From NCBI GenBank assembly GCA_963681505.1, contig OY811974.1:11292988-11356987 (forward strand): a stretch of DNA of 64,000 nucleotides, written 5' to 3'. The translations under genes and the position numbers were made by a program. The notes below the pieces were generated by a model. It made no database searches. It was not told where the DNA came from and saw only the letters and a program-made list of their open reading frames with translations. Position 1 is the first letter of the stretch; each line of letters opens with the position of its first letter. This document shows, piece by piece, positions 12,365-23,100 of the stretch. This DNA comes from Eunapius fragilis. Lineage: Eukaryota; Porifera; Demospongiae; Spongillida; Spongillidae.

Positions 12365-12373
12365 CCTTTTATA
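12365..12373 (-). promoter_or_regulatory. Probable TATA box of CAP1
   Basis: The minus strand reads TATAAAAGG about 42-50 bases upstream of the CAP1 ATG, which implies a very short 5' UTR. It is the only clear TATA match near any of the three CAP start codons. Confidence 0.55.
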
Positions 12374-12742
12374 CTAACTTCTCGTGGATGTTCATGTATT
12401 GGTTGGACGGAATGTTGGAATTTACAAGCAACTATATTCGCTGCAGATAATATGGGCCTGCATGCATGCTAATTTCTGCACCACTGAATACTGCATGAGA
12501 TATTTTCCAAGAAAGATGTTTAAAAAAAAAAAACAACTCGCATCAGAAAAAGAAAACTTCGAATGGACTTTGTTATACGTCAATTTGCCGACTAAATGGT
12601 GTATCACGATAATTTGCAATCACTATACGGGCGAACATATACAGTCGCTTGCAGTGTACTAGTTGGCGTCAGTTTGGGAGACTAATTTTGAATAGTTGGT
12701 ATATATTGCCGTGCATACATGTATGTGTGAATTTGATTGTCA

Positions 12743-12792
<50 letters not shown>

Positions 12793-12890
12793 GTGGGTGT
12801 GTGTGTTCATATGTTTGTGTGCACGTGCTTGTTTGTGCATATGTGTGTGTGCGTGGGTGCTGTGTGTGCGTTTGTGTGTGTCGGGAGTGG
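12743..12890. repeat. (TG)n microsatellite with degenerate continuation
   Basis: About 22 uninterrupted GT units at 12745-12789, followed by about 100 bases of imperfect TGTG-rich sequence. ORFs across it on both strands are low-complexity artefacts. Confidence 0.9.
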
Positions 12891-12899
12891 AATCTATAA

Positions 12900-15600
12900 T
12901 TATTATATGGATCATTATATGGATAATCAATAAGCGATTTAGAATTGGACTCTGATCACTGACGAACTTTTGATACAAAGCTTTGATACATTATACTTGC
13001 CAATTACAAGCAATTTATGATCAAGGCTTCTGTTGACTGTCCCACAGATTCGTTACACAACCACACATGCACCACGCGCGTGCGTGTGTGCAGGCGCGTG
13101 AATACATACAGTGTTAATTGTGTAGCCTATAGTTAGATGCGTACTCCTACTACCACGCGTTTCGGTCGGGATCGACCGTTCATATAAGCTTATATATTGT
13201 TAATTGGCCAGGTCTGTAACTGAATGCATGCTTTGGGGTCGTTCAGATAGCCAAATATATCTTCCCAACTATTAATGCTATCGCCTTCCTATTTTCAACG
13301 CAGCATACCACACCATTTCTGTATAGGAAATTCGCGGCGTCAATTACTACGTTACCGAAGTATTTCGTGGGAAGTGACCATATAATGTATTCCCGATTTG
13401 TTCTAACATACTTTAGTAGTTTTGTTAAGATTCCTTTTTACCACATAAAAATTCCTTGTGGTCGGAGTACTTTGGCATTGATGAGGTATGCAGAATTACG
13501 AATTTACGACAGATTGGGTTTGAACCACAAACCACTTGTTTGCAAAGCACATGCGGGTTTCAAACATGACATGGTTTGGTCTTTAAACCAGTCACATTTT
13601 TAAAACCGATGGTTTGAAAAAATTTGGCTCGACTTATCATGCAACAAAGTCATTTGCAGTGTATATCCGTCACGAAAAGTCATCTAGGGTTAATTGTACG
13701 AGGAATAAGGTAGACTCGTTCGCATCAGTGTTCCATACTAACTAGAGGGAGGGCATAGGCCATAGGGGTATTGGTTGGGGTTCTGGGGTTTTGACTCGTC
13801 TAAAAGGGTCAATGATGTTGTGTCGCCCCTGATCCGAATTCGGGGTCTAATTGCACTCGTCCCTAGCTCTCTAGACCTCTGGCTGTATACATTTGGATCG
13901 GCCACTCGCCCTTGGGCGCTGTACTTGGCGCTTCGCACCATGCTCTCTACTGAGGATTATGAGTGAGTGTTAAATGCAAATAATAACTTTATTTGGCCGC
14001 TTAACTACCTTGAGTCGACAAAGGGCAATGGGGCACTACCTATCCTAATGGGGGACCTCGTATCTTAGGACCATGAGTCCGGTCGGACGCGTAATCCGGG
14101 GGGGACGGGGGGGGGGGGGGGGGGGGGACGCTTACTCCTGTGACACAGGCCATACACGATTCATGCAGGCTTCGAGTTCAATCTGGAGCGGTTAGATGTG
14201 GATCAGCTTCTCCCTGTATCTCCGTTTTCCTACCGAATCCAATTGCTGATAAACCAGAGTGTAGGTGTCGTTAGAAGCCATTTGTGCATACGTAACGCCC
14301 TTTTTCGTTTTATAATTAATCTATATTCCTGTGTCGGTTCACCGAGTCTAAGTGAGAGGCACATCGACCGTAGTGTATAATTAAAATGGAATGTAGTAAA
14401 AATTTACATGGTCCTAGCTAGTAGACAGCTACTTAATGCTGAAGAAGATCCTGGTGGTCAGAGCCATCTTTGCTACACCGGTAGCTAGTACACCTGTAGT
14501 TGATTGAGTTACACTTCTTGACTGATATAATTCTAATTGCAATTGCGCAGGACAATTCGTCCTGTATACAAGGGGAGAAGCAGTTTCCTACATGTCGATC
14601 GGACCACCTTTAGATAACAAATATGTTCCAGGGGGTCGGACCAAATTGTCTCGACTTGTCTTATTTTCATTGTCTCCCATACAATTCACGACATTTACAA
14701 GGCAAAGAGCTCTACAACCGAACCAGTTTTGGCAACCCGAACTACTTTTGGCTGGCAAAAAACTGGTCCGACCCTGGACGACTTTTGGTAGCGAAATGTG
14801 GTCCGCCCGGACCAATTTCGCGTGACAACACCGGCACTGGTGTTATACGGCAAAAAAGGCTAATGCCTGTCGTGGCCAGATCTACTCTGCTAAAAAGTAC
14901 ATGATGGATACTATCCGCCTTTGTTCTATGGACTCTTCCTCCTTTATCTGAGTCCGGACTTCTCAATCGTCATTCGATCGGTAGGTCAGTTTCCCAGTAA
15001 ACGATCTGGAGATAGTGAAACATGTAGCCCCGTATTTCCAATAAAAGCATGAAACGGCCTAATTATCAGCAAGATGTTAGTGCGCATGCGCTGTCCTTTA
15101 CAAGGATCTTACTTATCTTACTTATACTAACCTACCTGAGTGATGGAGAGTTCCATCGCTATCATCGGTTTGGCTTATACTTTTTTGTGTGCAGCAACCA
15201 TTACTGCCGCGATATGGTCTTTCGCCGATTAGGGATATAGTCTATATCGCGAGAGTAGTACTGAGTTCGAAATGACATATCGCGATATTATATCGCGCAT
15301 ACTCATCGATCAATTATTATGACAATGATAAGTGCTCTAGGCAAGTTAAGATAACGTATCGATCGCGAGTGAGCATGAATTCAACTTTTCAGATGTTTGT
15401 CGCCATGCATTCTGCGTACCACTAAAATTTTCACAATCCGAACCCAGATCCTGTTGAAATAGTGTGCATGTAGAAACACGCTCTCACTTTACAGCGTCTT
15501 GTGCATGCATCATAACAACAGCACCACTACAGACCCATTGGAACCAGCGAAACCTTATTAATGAAATGCGCTGATTAAATATCGCGGTTTACGAGATCAT
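12900..15600. other. Intergenic region between CAP1 and CAP2
   Basis: No coding exon recognised. It includes a G-homopolymer run at about 14098-14128, clustered TGGTTT/AAACCA motifs at 13515-13620, and palindromic TATCGCGATA-type motifs at 15255-15298. Confidence 0.4.
14314..14403. repeat. Duplicate of the CAP2 upstream region
   Basis: ATTAATCTATATTCC, CCGAGTCTAAGTGAGAG and AATGTAGTAAA occur here in the same order as at 15612-15688, just upstream of the CAP2 ATG. No CAP exon follows this copy, so it is probably an orphan piece of 5' flank. Confidence 0.65.
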
Positions 15601-15708
15601 ATGGTGTGAAAAATTAATCTACATTCCGAGTCTAAGTGAGAGTGAGAGGTACCTCGACACACTAGTACAAATGGGATGTAGTAAATACGAAAATCACATT
15701 TGACCGTC

Positions 15709-16886
15709 ATGGCCTGGCTTATTGGTTTGCCAGTGTCCGTCGTTCTTGTCGCGGCTATTACGGGGACCTACGGACAGACTGGCCTGACTGCAGCAGAAAA
15801 GAAACAGTTTGTCGATGCTCACAACGCCCTTCGTAGTAGCGTCAATCCACCTGCGACTGACATGGAAACGATGGTGCATGCGCCATAGATGCCTGTTCTC
15901 TATACATGTGCTATAGTTCGATAACATGAGTGTCACTTTAATATACATGCGTCGCTCTTGCAGACATGGAACGATGAGCTCGCGACCATCGCTCAGGACT
16001 ATGCCAATAAGTGCATTGGTAGCCACAACCCAGACCGCAATTCAGAATCGTTCTTATACGTTGGGGAGAACATTTATGCATCAACCGGAGATGTATCCAA
16101 TTACGGCCATGTTGTACAGTCTTGGTATAAGGAAGTTGCTAATTATCATTACTCCTCCAACAGCTGCGATCCAGGGAAGGTTTGTGGACACTACACTCAC
16201 TCACAGGTGAGCAGAGGGCTAGCGCACAACTTGCATTGCCGAGTGAGAGGTATACGTGCGTGCCATTTGCAATGTAAAACCGCGTACCGAAGGGTACAAA
16301 AAAATAATGCTACACGAGATATGCAACAATGATGTCATTTTAATGAGTGCATTTTAATGGAAGTGTGGGCGGGCGGGTACATGTATATATGCTTAGCTGC
16401 GCGTAACTGAGCAGTCGGCATTCCACACTACAGGTTGTCTGGGCAACGAGCAACAGTTTGGGGTGCGGAGTGAAGAGATGTCCAACTTTAACAAATCTTC
16501 CGTCCTTCAAAAATGGTCTGATGGTTGTCTGTGACTACGGACCAGGGTGAGTGTCCAACGTTAACAAATCTTCCGTCCTTCAAAAATGCTTTGATTGTGG
16601 TGTGTAACTACGGACCGGGGTGAGCAACTGGTACTTGATTGACATATAAAAGGGGGCGCAGTCATTCCCATGCATGCAAGTATATGCATCCGAATATGAA
16701 TGGTAGTGCTGCATGTAATATTATGCGAGAATGAATGTGCATTCGTTTTAATTCATACTTATTTACTTATTAACTTTCAGAGGGAACTACGACGGGGAGA
16801 AACCATACACTTCTGCTGCAAGATACAGGGCACGTGTGATGACGCTGGAGCCAAAGATGGTGGATTCATATGACGAGGACGTGTAA
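15709..16886 (+). CDS. CAP/SCP (PR-1-like) secreted protein, CAP2, intact, four exons
   Basis: Exons 15709-15873, 15964-16206, 16434-16546 and 16781-16886 join in frame (627 nt, 208 residues). The signal peptide is MAWLIGLPVSVVLVAAITG. The CAP motifs WNDELATIAQDYA, GENI, QSWYKEVANY and GCGVKRCP are present. The exon 1 donor is GTGCATG, weaker than the GTACGTG of its paralogs. The GHYTQ motif is stretched to GHYTHSQ by a two-residue insertion at the exon 2 end, which may distort the cavity. The last exon ends DSYDEDV and lacks the longer acidic tail of CAP1. Just after the exon 3 donor a 73-bp tandem copy of the exon 3 end is present. No TATA box is obvious. Confidence 0.9.
16479..16624. repeat. 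73-bp tandem duplication across the CAP2 exon 3 donor
   Basis: 16479-16551 and 16552-16624 are adjacent near-identical copies (TGTCCAAC...ACC(A/G)GGGTGAG). Each contains the second half of exon 3 plus its own GTGAG donor. Reading straight through meets TGA at once, so the second copy is intronic unless alternative splicing uses it. Confidence 0.9.
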
Positions 16887-17089
16887 ACAAGACGAGTAGT
16901 GACGATGCAACTGCATTAAGAGACAAGTAGTATACAGAGTTTCATAGGCTAGACCCATACACTACAGTGGTACAAAAGCCAAAGATACTATCACGTCGGA
17001 GGGTTAGGGGGGAGGGGTTGCTTAATGACACTAGAACCAAAAATGCATGCACTGAGTAATTAATTTATACCATCAGTGGCATCACGTGA

Positions 17090-18545
17090 GTAAAACTGGC
17101 CGTCCGTGAAAGTTCCAAACAATACTGTTGAAACTATCAACCGCGCGAGCAAGGTGTTTGTGATCCCTATTAGCAAAACCAGAAGAACAAAGAGAGGCAT
17201 TGTAGGCAGCCGAAGAGTGGTGAGAAACAGAGCGGAGTCCCAAACCACCATGGTTTAAGCTGATGAGCCTGCTGCCATGTCAAATTGGATACTGGAACTG
17301 CAGTGCACAGGGTAAAGCACTCTCTAACTTCTGCATCAAATAGTTGCAAAGGGTCATAGGCTAGACTAGAAGGTGTTGCTCTAGCCAAATGGACCAGCTT
17401 ACAGTACCCTCCACACATTCTCAAGAGGATTAGGGCAACCTGAGGATCAAAGCAAGCCACTACTACCAGCCGTAACAATAGCTTCATGGCTCAGTATGCT
17501 TGGAGGCAATGTAACTGGCGCAGAAAAGGTAGTCCCCAATTGGGGAACCAAGTATGACCAGGTGTGGCACATGAGAGACCTTCATACCTAATGGGAACAT
17601 GGCAATGTCATTTTTGCTGAAAAGCTCACACTAAGGCAAGTTAATGTGCAGGCCCAATGGTGGTCGAAGTGTGTGAGTTAATGATTGAGCATGGAGAATA
17701 GCTAACTTCCTACCTGCTAGCACACCATCATCCAGAAACCAAGCATTAAAAAGCATTGCAAGGCAATCATCATCAGCGTCAATGGCCATTGTGATCTTCT
17801 GCAAGATCAATGAAAAGAATAAAGGGCCCAGTGGATCACCCTGCTGAACTCCTGATTGTGATGACAGATGACCCAAAGGGTGCCACAAGAGGGGATGGGA
17901 GCCATAGCACCAAGAAACCCATGGAAAGAGTTATGGGAGATGAATGGCACATTCATCCAGGAGGGCTTGCCTGGACACAAGGTTGAAGGCATTACGCATG
18001 TCCACCTTCACCACAGCAAAGTCATCATCCTCCCAGTGTTCCTCCATGCATGTTCTAAGGCCATGAATAACCTTCTCTGTTCCCGAAGGGCAGGCAACTC
18101 CAAACTGAAGTGGTTGGAAGAATTCAGTGGCCTTGTGTTTAGTAAGGGTGCACAAGCACTTCCCTGTCAGCCTCCTCAGAACTTCACCCACAGCAATGGG
18201 TCTGATATCATAGGCACTACCTTCTTTTAGCTTGTTCAAAGCAGTCAGATTGCCACCTGCTAGTTATTTGGAGACCAGAGGAGGTGCCTTACCTGATTCA
18301 AGAAGGGTCACTATGTCCCTGAGGGAGGAACATATGGAGGTGGGCAGAGGGATGCTTGCAGCATCCAGAAGGTGCTGGACTCGAAGGCCCGAAGCACCAG
18401 CAGCAGTACCCTTGGGAAATGAACGCAGAGCTCCCAAAATGTCAAAATCAGGCTCAATGGATATGGGTGTCGATGGCACTTGAGGAGCAACAGGAGGTGG
18501 ACAGCTGGGGTGTTTGGAAAGCAAAAGCTGCCATGTAGAGGACAC
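17090..18545 (-). pseudogene. Non-LTR-type reverse transcriptase remnant
   Basis: Minus-strand blocks in order: 18545-18264 (FPKGTAAGASGLRVQHLLDA), 18239-17931 (YDIRPIAVGEVLRRLTGKCL, VKVDMRNAFNLVSR), 17888-17631 (GVQQGDPLGPLFFSL, AWFLDDGVLAG, PLGLHINL) and 17487-17170 (MCGGYCKLVHLARATP). These are reverse transcriptase fingers/palm blocks with FLDDG at the usual catalytic-aspartate position. Frameshifts and stops separate the blocks. The piece lies between CAP2 and CAP3 in antisense orientation. Related 3' fragments are at 20690, 30596 and 62674. Confidence 0.8.
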
Positions 18546-18831
18546 AAGTAAAGAAAAAATTCTCTAACGAGAAAGTTGGTGGGATATAGGAATTGGAGAC
18601 AAAGGTTGTGTAAAAAGGGAGGCAACAAGGTTTTGAGAAAAGGAAAACGAGACGAAAAATCCTATATTTAGCACATCTTTTAAGTTCTGTTACATGTACA
18701 TGTGCTAAATATAGGATTTTTGTCTCATTTTCCTTTTCTCATAACCTTGTTCCCCTCCTTTTTACACCACCTTTGCCTCCAATTCCTATATCCCACCAAC
18801 TTTCTCGTTAGAGAATGTTTTTCTTTACTTG
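18545..18831. mobile_element. ACAAGTAA-family foldback MITE, copy B
   Basis: Full-length hairpin: CAAGTAAAGAAAAAATTCTC at the left and GAGAATGTTTTTCTTTACTTG at the right, with near-complementary arms of about 135 bases. It ends only 16 bases before the CAP3 start codon, so it has replaced or displaced the CAP3 5' flank. Confidence 0.9.
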
Positions 18832-19459
18832 TAACACTTGACCGTCATGGCCTGGCTGATTGGTTTGGTGTCCGTCGTTCTTGCCGCGGCTATTACGGGG
18901 ACCTACGGTCAGACTGGTCTAAATACAGCACAAAAACAACAGTTTGTTGATGCTCACAACAGCCTGCGTGGTAGCGTTAAGCCGGCTGCGACCAAAATGA
19001 AAACCATGGTACGTGTGCAATTGTACTCATGCCACTTTAAAGTATACACCTCACTCTTGCGGCGCAGACATGGAACGATGAACTCGCGACCACCGCTCAA
19101 TAAGTACATTTGGGGCACAACCCAAGCCGAAAATCTAAAACATTCTCGTATATTGGCGGGACCATTTATACCACAACCGGAGCTGTATCCGATTACCGCT
19201 CAGTGGTTCGGTCTTGATATAATGAAGTTGCTAATTATCCGGCAATCCGGCATTATTCCTCCTACACATTGGGAACCAGGGAAGGTCTGTGGACACTAGT
19301 CTCGTACCCAGACCCACGCCACAGCAGTGGATGGATTACATCACCACTACGTGGAAGTAGGGTCTGGAGAATCTCTCGGCAAAATCGTGGCCAGTGGAAT
19401 GTCATGATTAACATTAAGTCATACCACTGTCACGCGCTGCGGGCAATTATTAATGCAGT

Positions 19460-19894
19460 ATGGATTCGTTGTGCGTTATGTGTGGTTTTGAGTCGGTTAA
19501 GAATCAGAGAAGGGTATTGCACAGCACCTCTACAGTGCACGTATTACCCTTGCTGAGGCTTAGAGTGCGCGATGAAATAGACGATGCACCTTCGCACGTG
19601 CTTTGCATGAGATGCTTTCGGCTCCTAGATAAATGCTTCAAGTTGAAACCGGAGCTAGATTTGGCGGAGGAAGAAGCAATGGCTTGTGTTCGAGTAAGAT
19701 CTGACACAGCTACTCCCGTCTCTTTGATGGTTCAGCAGCCAGTTGTTACTGTACACAATAGTACATTACACAAGCTACAGCTGGCTCTATTTAGAATACC
19801 TCACCAAGTTTTGACACAGTGGGCTTCATCAACCACGAAAGCTATCAGGTTCTGTTTGTATACTGGTGTAACAATAATGTTGCGCCAATGTTGA
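19460..19894 (+). CDS. ORF with C4 (ZAD-like) zinc-finger candidate, inside transposon
   Basis: 144 residues from ATG. Two CxxC pairs (CVMC near residue 5 and CMRCFRLL near residue 50) flank a hydrophobic middle (VLPLLRLRVRDE), and a charged helix follows (CFKLKPELDLAEEEA). This spacing resembles the zinc-finger-associated (ZAD) domain of arthropod transcription factors, but the match is by eye only. The second half overlaps the antisense RecQ fragment and is probably not coding, or the frame is fortuitous there. It could be a DNA-binding cargo of the element. Confidence 0.45.
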   Translation: MDSLCVMCGFESVKNQRRVLHSTSTVHVLPLLRLRVRDEIDDAPSHVLCMRCFRLLDKCFKLKPELDLAEEEAMACVRVRSDTATPVSLMVQQPVVTVHNSTLHKLQLALFRIPHQVLTQWASSTTKAIRFCLYTGVTIMLRQC

Positions 19895-20308
19895 TCAGTC
19901 AGTAGCATTTCAGGGCTGATGTACACAAACTGGTATTTGCCCTCTGCAATCCTGTCCAGCAGAATGGCATCGCTTTTTGCGTCTCCTGCGTACGCTGCTG
20001 AAACACTAGCTCCTCCTCGTTAACGACTCTATCTGGTCCTTCATCAATGCGTGTAAGGGACTCACGACGATGACTATTGACCCATCCGTCTTTCCCGCTC
20101 GTCTGTCGAACAACGTAGGCAGAGCCCAGTAGCATAAGGACTTTCCACTTCCAGTTGGAAGACAAACGAACACATCAGAACCGTTCATAAAGGCTTCAAG
20201 AGCTGCTCGCTGGTCAGAAGAGATGCGTTCAAAGCCAAGCTCAATTGCAGCTGAGGTAATCTCATCGAATGCCATTTTGAACATGTGACTGTCACGCGAA
20301 AAATTCAA
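19812..20308 (-). pseudogene. RecQ-type helicase N-terminal fragment carried by the transposon
   Basis: The minus strand starts with FKMAFDEITSAAIELGF, then FVCLPTGSGKSLCYWALP (Walker A/motif I), VVSPLHALMKDQIESL (motif Ia) and, after a one-base shift at about 20006, SAAYAGDAKSDAI, YISPEMLL and VVDEAHCV (motif II, DEAH). It stops after the DEAH box, so the C-terminal helicase lobe is missing. RecQ enzymes are ATP-dependent 3'-5' DNA helicases. A second degenerate copy in the same position relative to a transposon end lies at 47179-47493. Confidence 0.85.
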
Positions 20309-20689
20309 TTAAAAATCACTAATTGCGCATGCCTGCAATCTGATTGTACCGTTCAGATTCCAACGGCAGTGGCCATGTACGATTTTGCCGAGAGATTCTC
20401 CAGACCCTACTTCCACGTAGTGGTGATGTAATCCATCCACTGCTGTGGCGTGGGTCTGGGTACGAGACTATGTGGACACTACACTCACTGACAGGTGAGC
20501 GGGCGGCAAGCTCCTGCAGACCGGTTTACCGAGTGCTCAAAAGTACCGATGAGGTGCTTGCATGCCACCCAAAATAAATAAGTTTACATTCAATCCTTTT
20601 GTGGGTGCATTTGAAACCGAATTAATTATTATTATTATTTCAACTTTCACAAATGTAAACAACGAACACTTTACATGCATAAGATTAAT

Positions 20690-21065
20690 ATTTTGTCTAT
20701 TATACATGCTTCAGCCTGGGTGTCTGTAATCCCCTCTGAGAGCTTTGGACTTCACCTGGATCCTCCTGTGTTCAAGGTTGCCATCAAGTGGTGGCTTGGT
20801 CTGGTCACTTCAGAGGGCTCCCAATGTGCTCTGTGCCCCAGTAGTGCACTTGATCCCCTTGGCCACATGCAGTCACCTGCAAGTAGGGTGGAGATGCAGT
20901 CTCCCACCCTAACAGGGTTAGGGACATACTGGTGGAAACCTGCATCAAGCACACATAGGTATAGGGGTTCGGGTGGAAGTGGGCAACAACCTGACTCGTG
21001 ACCACAGCAAGTCTCGCCCAGCTGACATCTTGGTACCTAACTGGTTCTTGGGCAAAACAGCAGCG
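20690..21065 (+). pseudogene. Non-LTR retrotransposon 3' fragment (CCHC plus RLE-like nuclease)
   Basis: Plus-strand blocks: LHLDPPVFKVAIKWWLGL, CALCPSSALDPLGH (the start of a C-C-H-C knuckle) and, in a shifted frame, GVRVEVGNNLTRDHSKSRPA then DILVPNW. The RPADILVP stretch resembles the RPD-type active-site region of restriction-like endonucleases in R2-like elements. Frame changes mark it as dead. It sits in intron 2 of CAP3, about 220 bases after the DNA transposon. Confidence 0.7.
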
Positions 21066-22059
21066 TAATCACCTCACCTCTTCATTGTCTGCCAGGAGAC
21101 AGGTTCAGCAATTGGTTAAACAGATAGTCATCAAGCTTGTTTTTGAGTTGGAGGGGAAAGGAGAACAGTCTCGGCAGTGATGGCCTCTTCTGGAGAAACC
21201 ATGTTGTTTAAAAGACCTCTATAGCTTGAGACAGGTGGTGGACGGATTGAGAACCAAAGCAAATGGAGGAGATGAAAGCTGCAGATGAGAGGCGAGACAA
21301 TGACAGCTGGCCTAGACCTCCTACACTCAGGCTGAGCTGGACTTGATCCATTCAATGTTGGAGGTGTCAACACCCATGACTGATTAAAGCCCTACGGATA
21401 TCATCATCAAAAAAGACTGAAAGCCTCTGATGAGAGTGATGGTGGTGTTGAACGGGCCAGGTGCACTAGTATTTAGGGGGTATGTGGGGGCCGGGGCCGG
21501 GGGGGATGGTGTTTGCTGGTACTTCTAGCTGCACATACCTAAGCAGTCGGCATTCTACACTATATGCAGTTGGGCATCGAGCAACAGTTTGGGGTGCGGT
21601 GTGAAGAGATGTCCAACGTTAAAAAATCTTCCGTCCTTCAAAAATGCTCGGATGGTTGTCGGACCAGGGTGAGTATAACTTGCAATAGAATTGCGGGACA
21701 TACATAAAGCAATAGACTTGCATTAATTACGCGTGCATGTATCTGCATATTCTAGTCAATTGCAATAGCCTTCTCATGCATCACAAGACAAACGTAATTA
21801 ATATTTAATTTGAAACTCGTGCATTTATAAATTCCACAACACGCAATTCATATGCATACCGTTATATTAGTTCAATTGTTTAACTTATATGTTAGTTCAT
21901 TCACTTTCAGAGGAAACTACGTAGGACAGAAGCCATACGCTTCAGCAGGGTAAGCAGCACGTGCGATGTCGCTGGAGACAGGGGCAGAAATGGTGGATTC
22001 CTATGACGAGGAAAAGTCTGACGATGACCTGTACTCAGAGGACGAGTAGTGACAATGCA

Positions 22060-22640
22060 TTCATGCAACAGCTCTCAATTGACAAATTGTAGTTGTAGAC
22101 TAGTATAGAATAGCACATATGCGCATGTTCAATCGACCCGTGCATTAAGATAGAAGGCTTCTCCACCCTCAGTATGCATCTTCTGTAATCACTGAGTGTT
22201 GAAAATAGTTTACCCGGCAACCTATATTATCTATTTAATCTCTAATGGACCATGGATACTATAGATAACGTATCCATTAATGGTCTAACATATTGATACA
22301 TTATATAATTACATATATACCAGGCAAAGTAAATATTTTAAACTCATACAATGATGGTGACTATGGACGGTCCAATATGAAGATGAGGCACATTTCTTTG
22401 GCCCTTATACAGTACATTAAAAATATATTTGGTTTTAATTATCTCCAAAGCATGACTTACCTGAGGCGAGTACTGTGATGGAATGAGTGCCAGATCAGCA
22501 CACAGAACCATTTCCTTTGAATCAGTTTCACTGTTATACGACATCAACCGGGATGAATATTCAACTCATTAGCCACCATTGATTATTATTCCGATTCAGA
22601 CTGAATGTGAAAAATCTGCAATGACTAGTACAAATCTTTG
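22060..22640. other. Intergenic, nothing recognised
   Basis: AT-rich sequence downstream of CAP3. No exon or repeat recognised apart from a short hairpin around the TATGGATACTATAGATAACG region (22250-22290). Confidence 0.4.
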
Positions 22641-22680
22641 TTCATTCTTCTCGGCAACACCTTCCCTTTCTAAAACCCAA

Positions 22681-23100
22681 CTCCTCCCCTTCCCTTTCTT
22701 CATCCCACCACCTCCCCTTTCCTTTCTACATCCTGCCACTTCCCCTTTCCCTTCTACATCCCATCACCTCCCTTCCCTTTCTACATCCCATCACCTCCCT
22801 TCCTCATTCTACATCCAGCCACCTCCCCTTTCCTTTCTACATCCCACCACCTCCCCTTTTCATTGAACATCCCATCACCTCCCTTCTCTTTCTACATCCC
22901 ATCATCTTCCCTTCTCTTTCTTCATTCGACCATCTCCTCTTCTCTTTATGCATCCCACCACCTCCCCTTCACTTTCTACATCTCACCACCTCCCCTTCTG
23001 TTTCTACATCCCACCACCTCCCCTCCACTTTCTACATCCCACCACCTACCCTTCTCTTTCTACATCCCACCATCTCCCCTTCTCTTTCTATATCCCACCT
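22681..23100. repeat. 28-bp minisatellite (CTACATCCCACCACCTCCCC type)
   Basis: About 14 imperfect units of roughly 28 bp. The strand is strongly pyrimidine-biased. ORFs through it (22579-22866, 22863-23159, 22948-23226) are low-complexity artefacts. Confidence 0.9.

Larger units (their letters stand above)
19297..20470. mobile_element. 1,174-bp DNA transposon, 92-bp perfect TIRs, 9-bp target duplication
   Basis: The left end is TAGTCTCGTACCCAGACC and the right end is its complement. The TIRs look identical for about 92 bases. Flanks TGTGGACAC (19288-19296 and 20471-20479) are a 9-bp target duplication made from CAP3 exon 2 sequence. Identical TIRs suggest recent insertion. A 9-bp duplication with long TIRs fits Mutator-like or Merlin-like groups, but no transposase was found, so the superfamily is open. 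Cargo: a C4-finger ORF (plus) and a RecQ N-terminal fragment (minus). A degenerate relative ends at 47991. Confidence 0.9.
18847..22048 (+). pseudogene. CAP/SCP paralog CAP3, dead
   Basis: Exon 1 (18847-19008) is intact and nearly identical to CAP1 (signal peptide, FVDAHNSLRGSVKPAATKMK). Exon 2 (from about 19070) has a deletion of about 10 bases after ATTAQ that creates a stop, and QSWYNEV reads with TGA at the Trp. The exon is then split by the transposon at 19297-20470. Exon 3 remnant: 21566-21671, with CDY missing before GPG. Exon 4: 21911-22048, with TAA replacing a Tyr codon but the acidic tail DEEKSDDDLYSEDE retained. A reverse transcriptase fragment lies in intron 2. Several independent lesions make function very unlikely. 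Confidence 0.92.
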
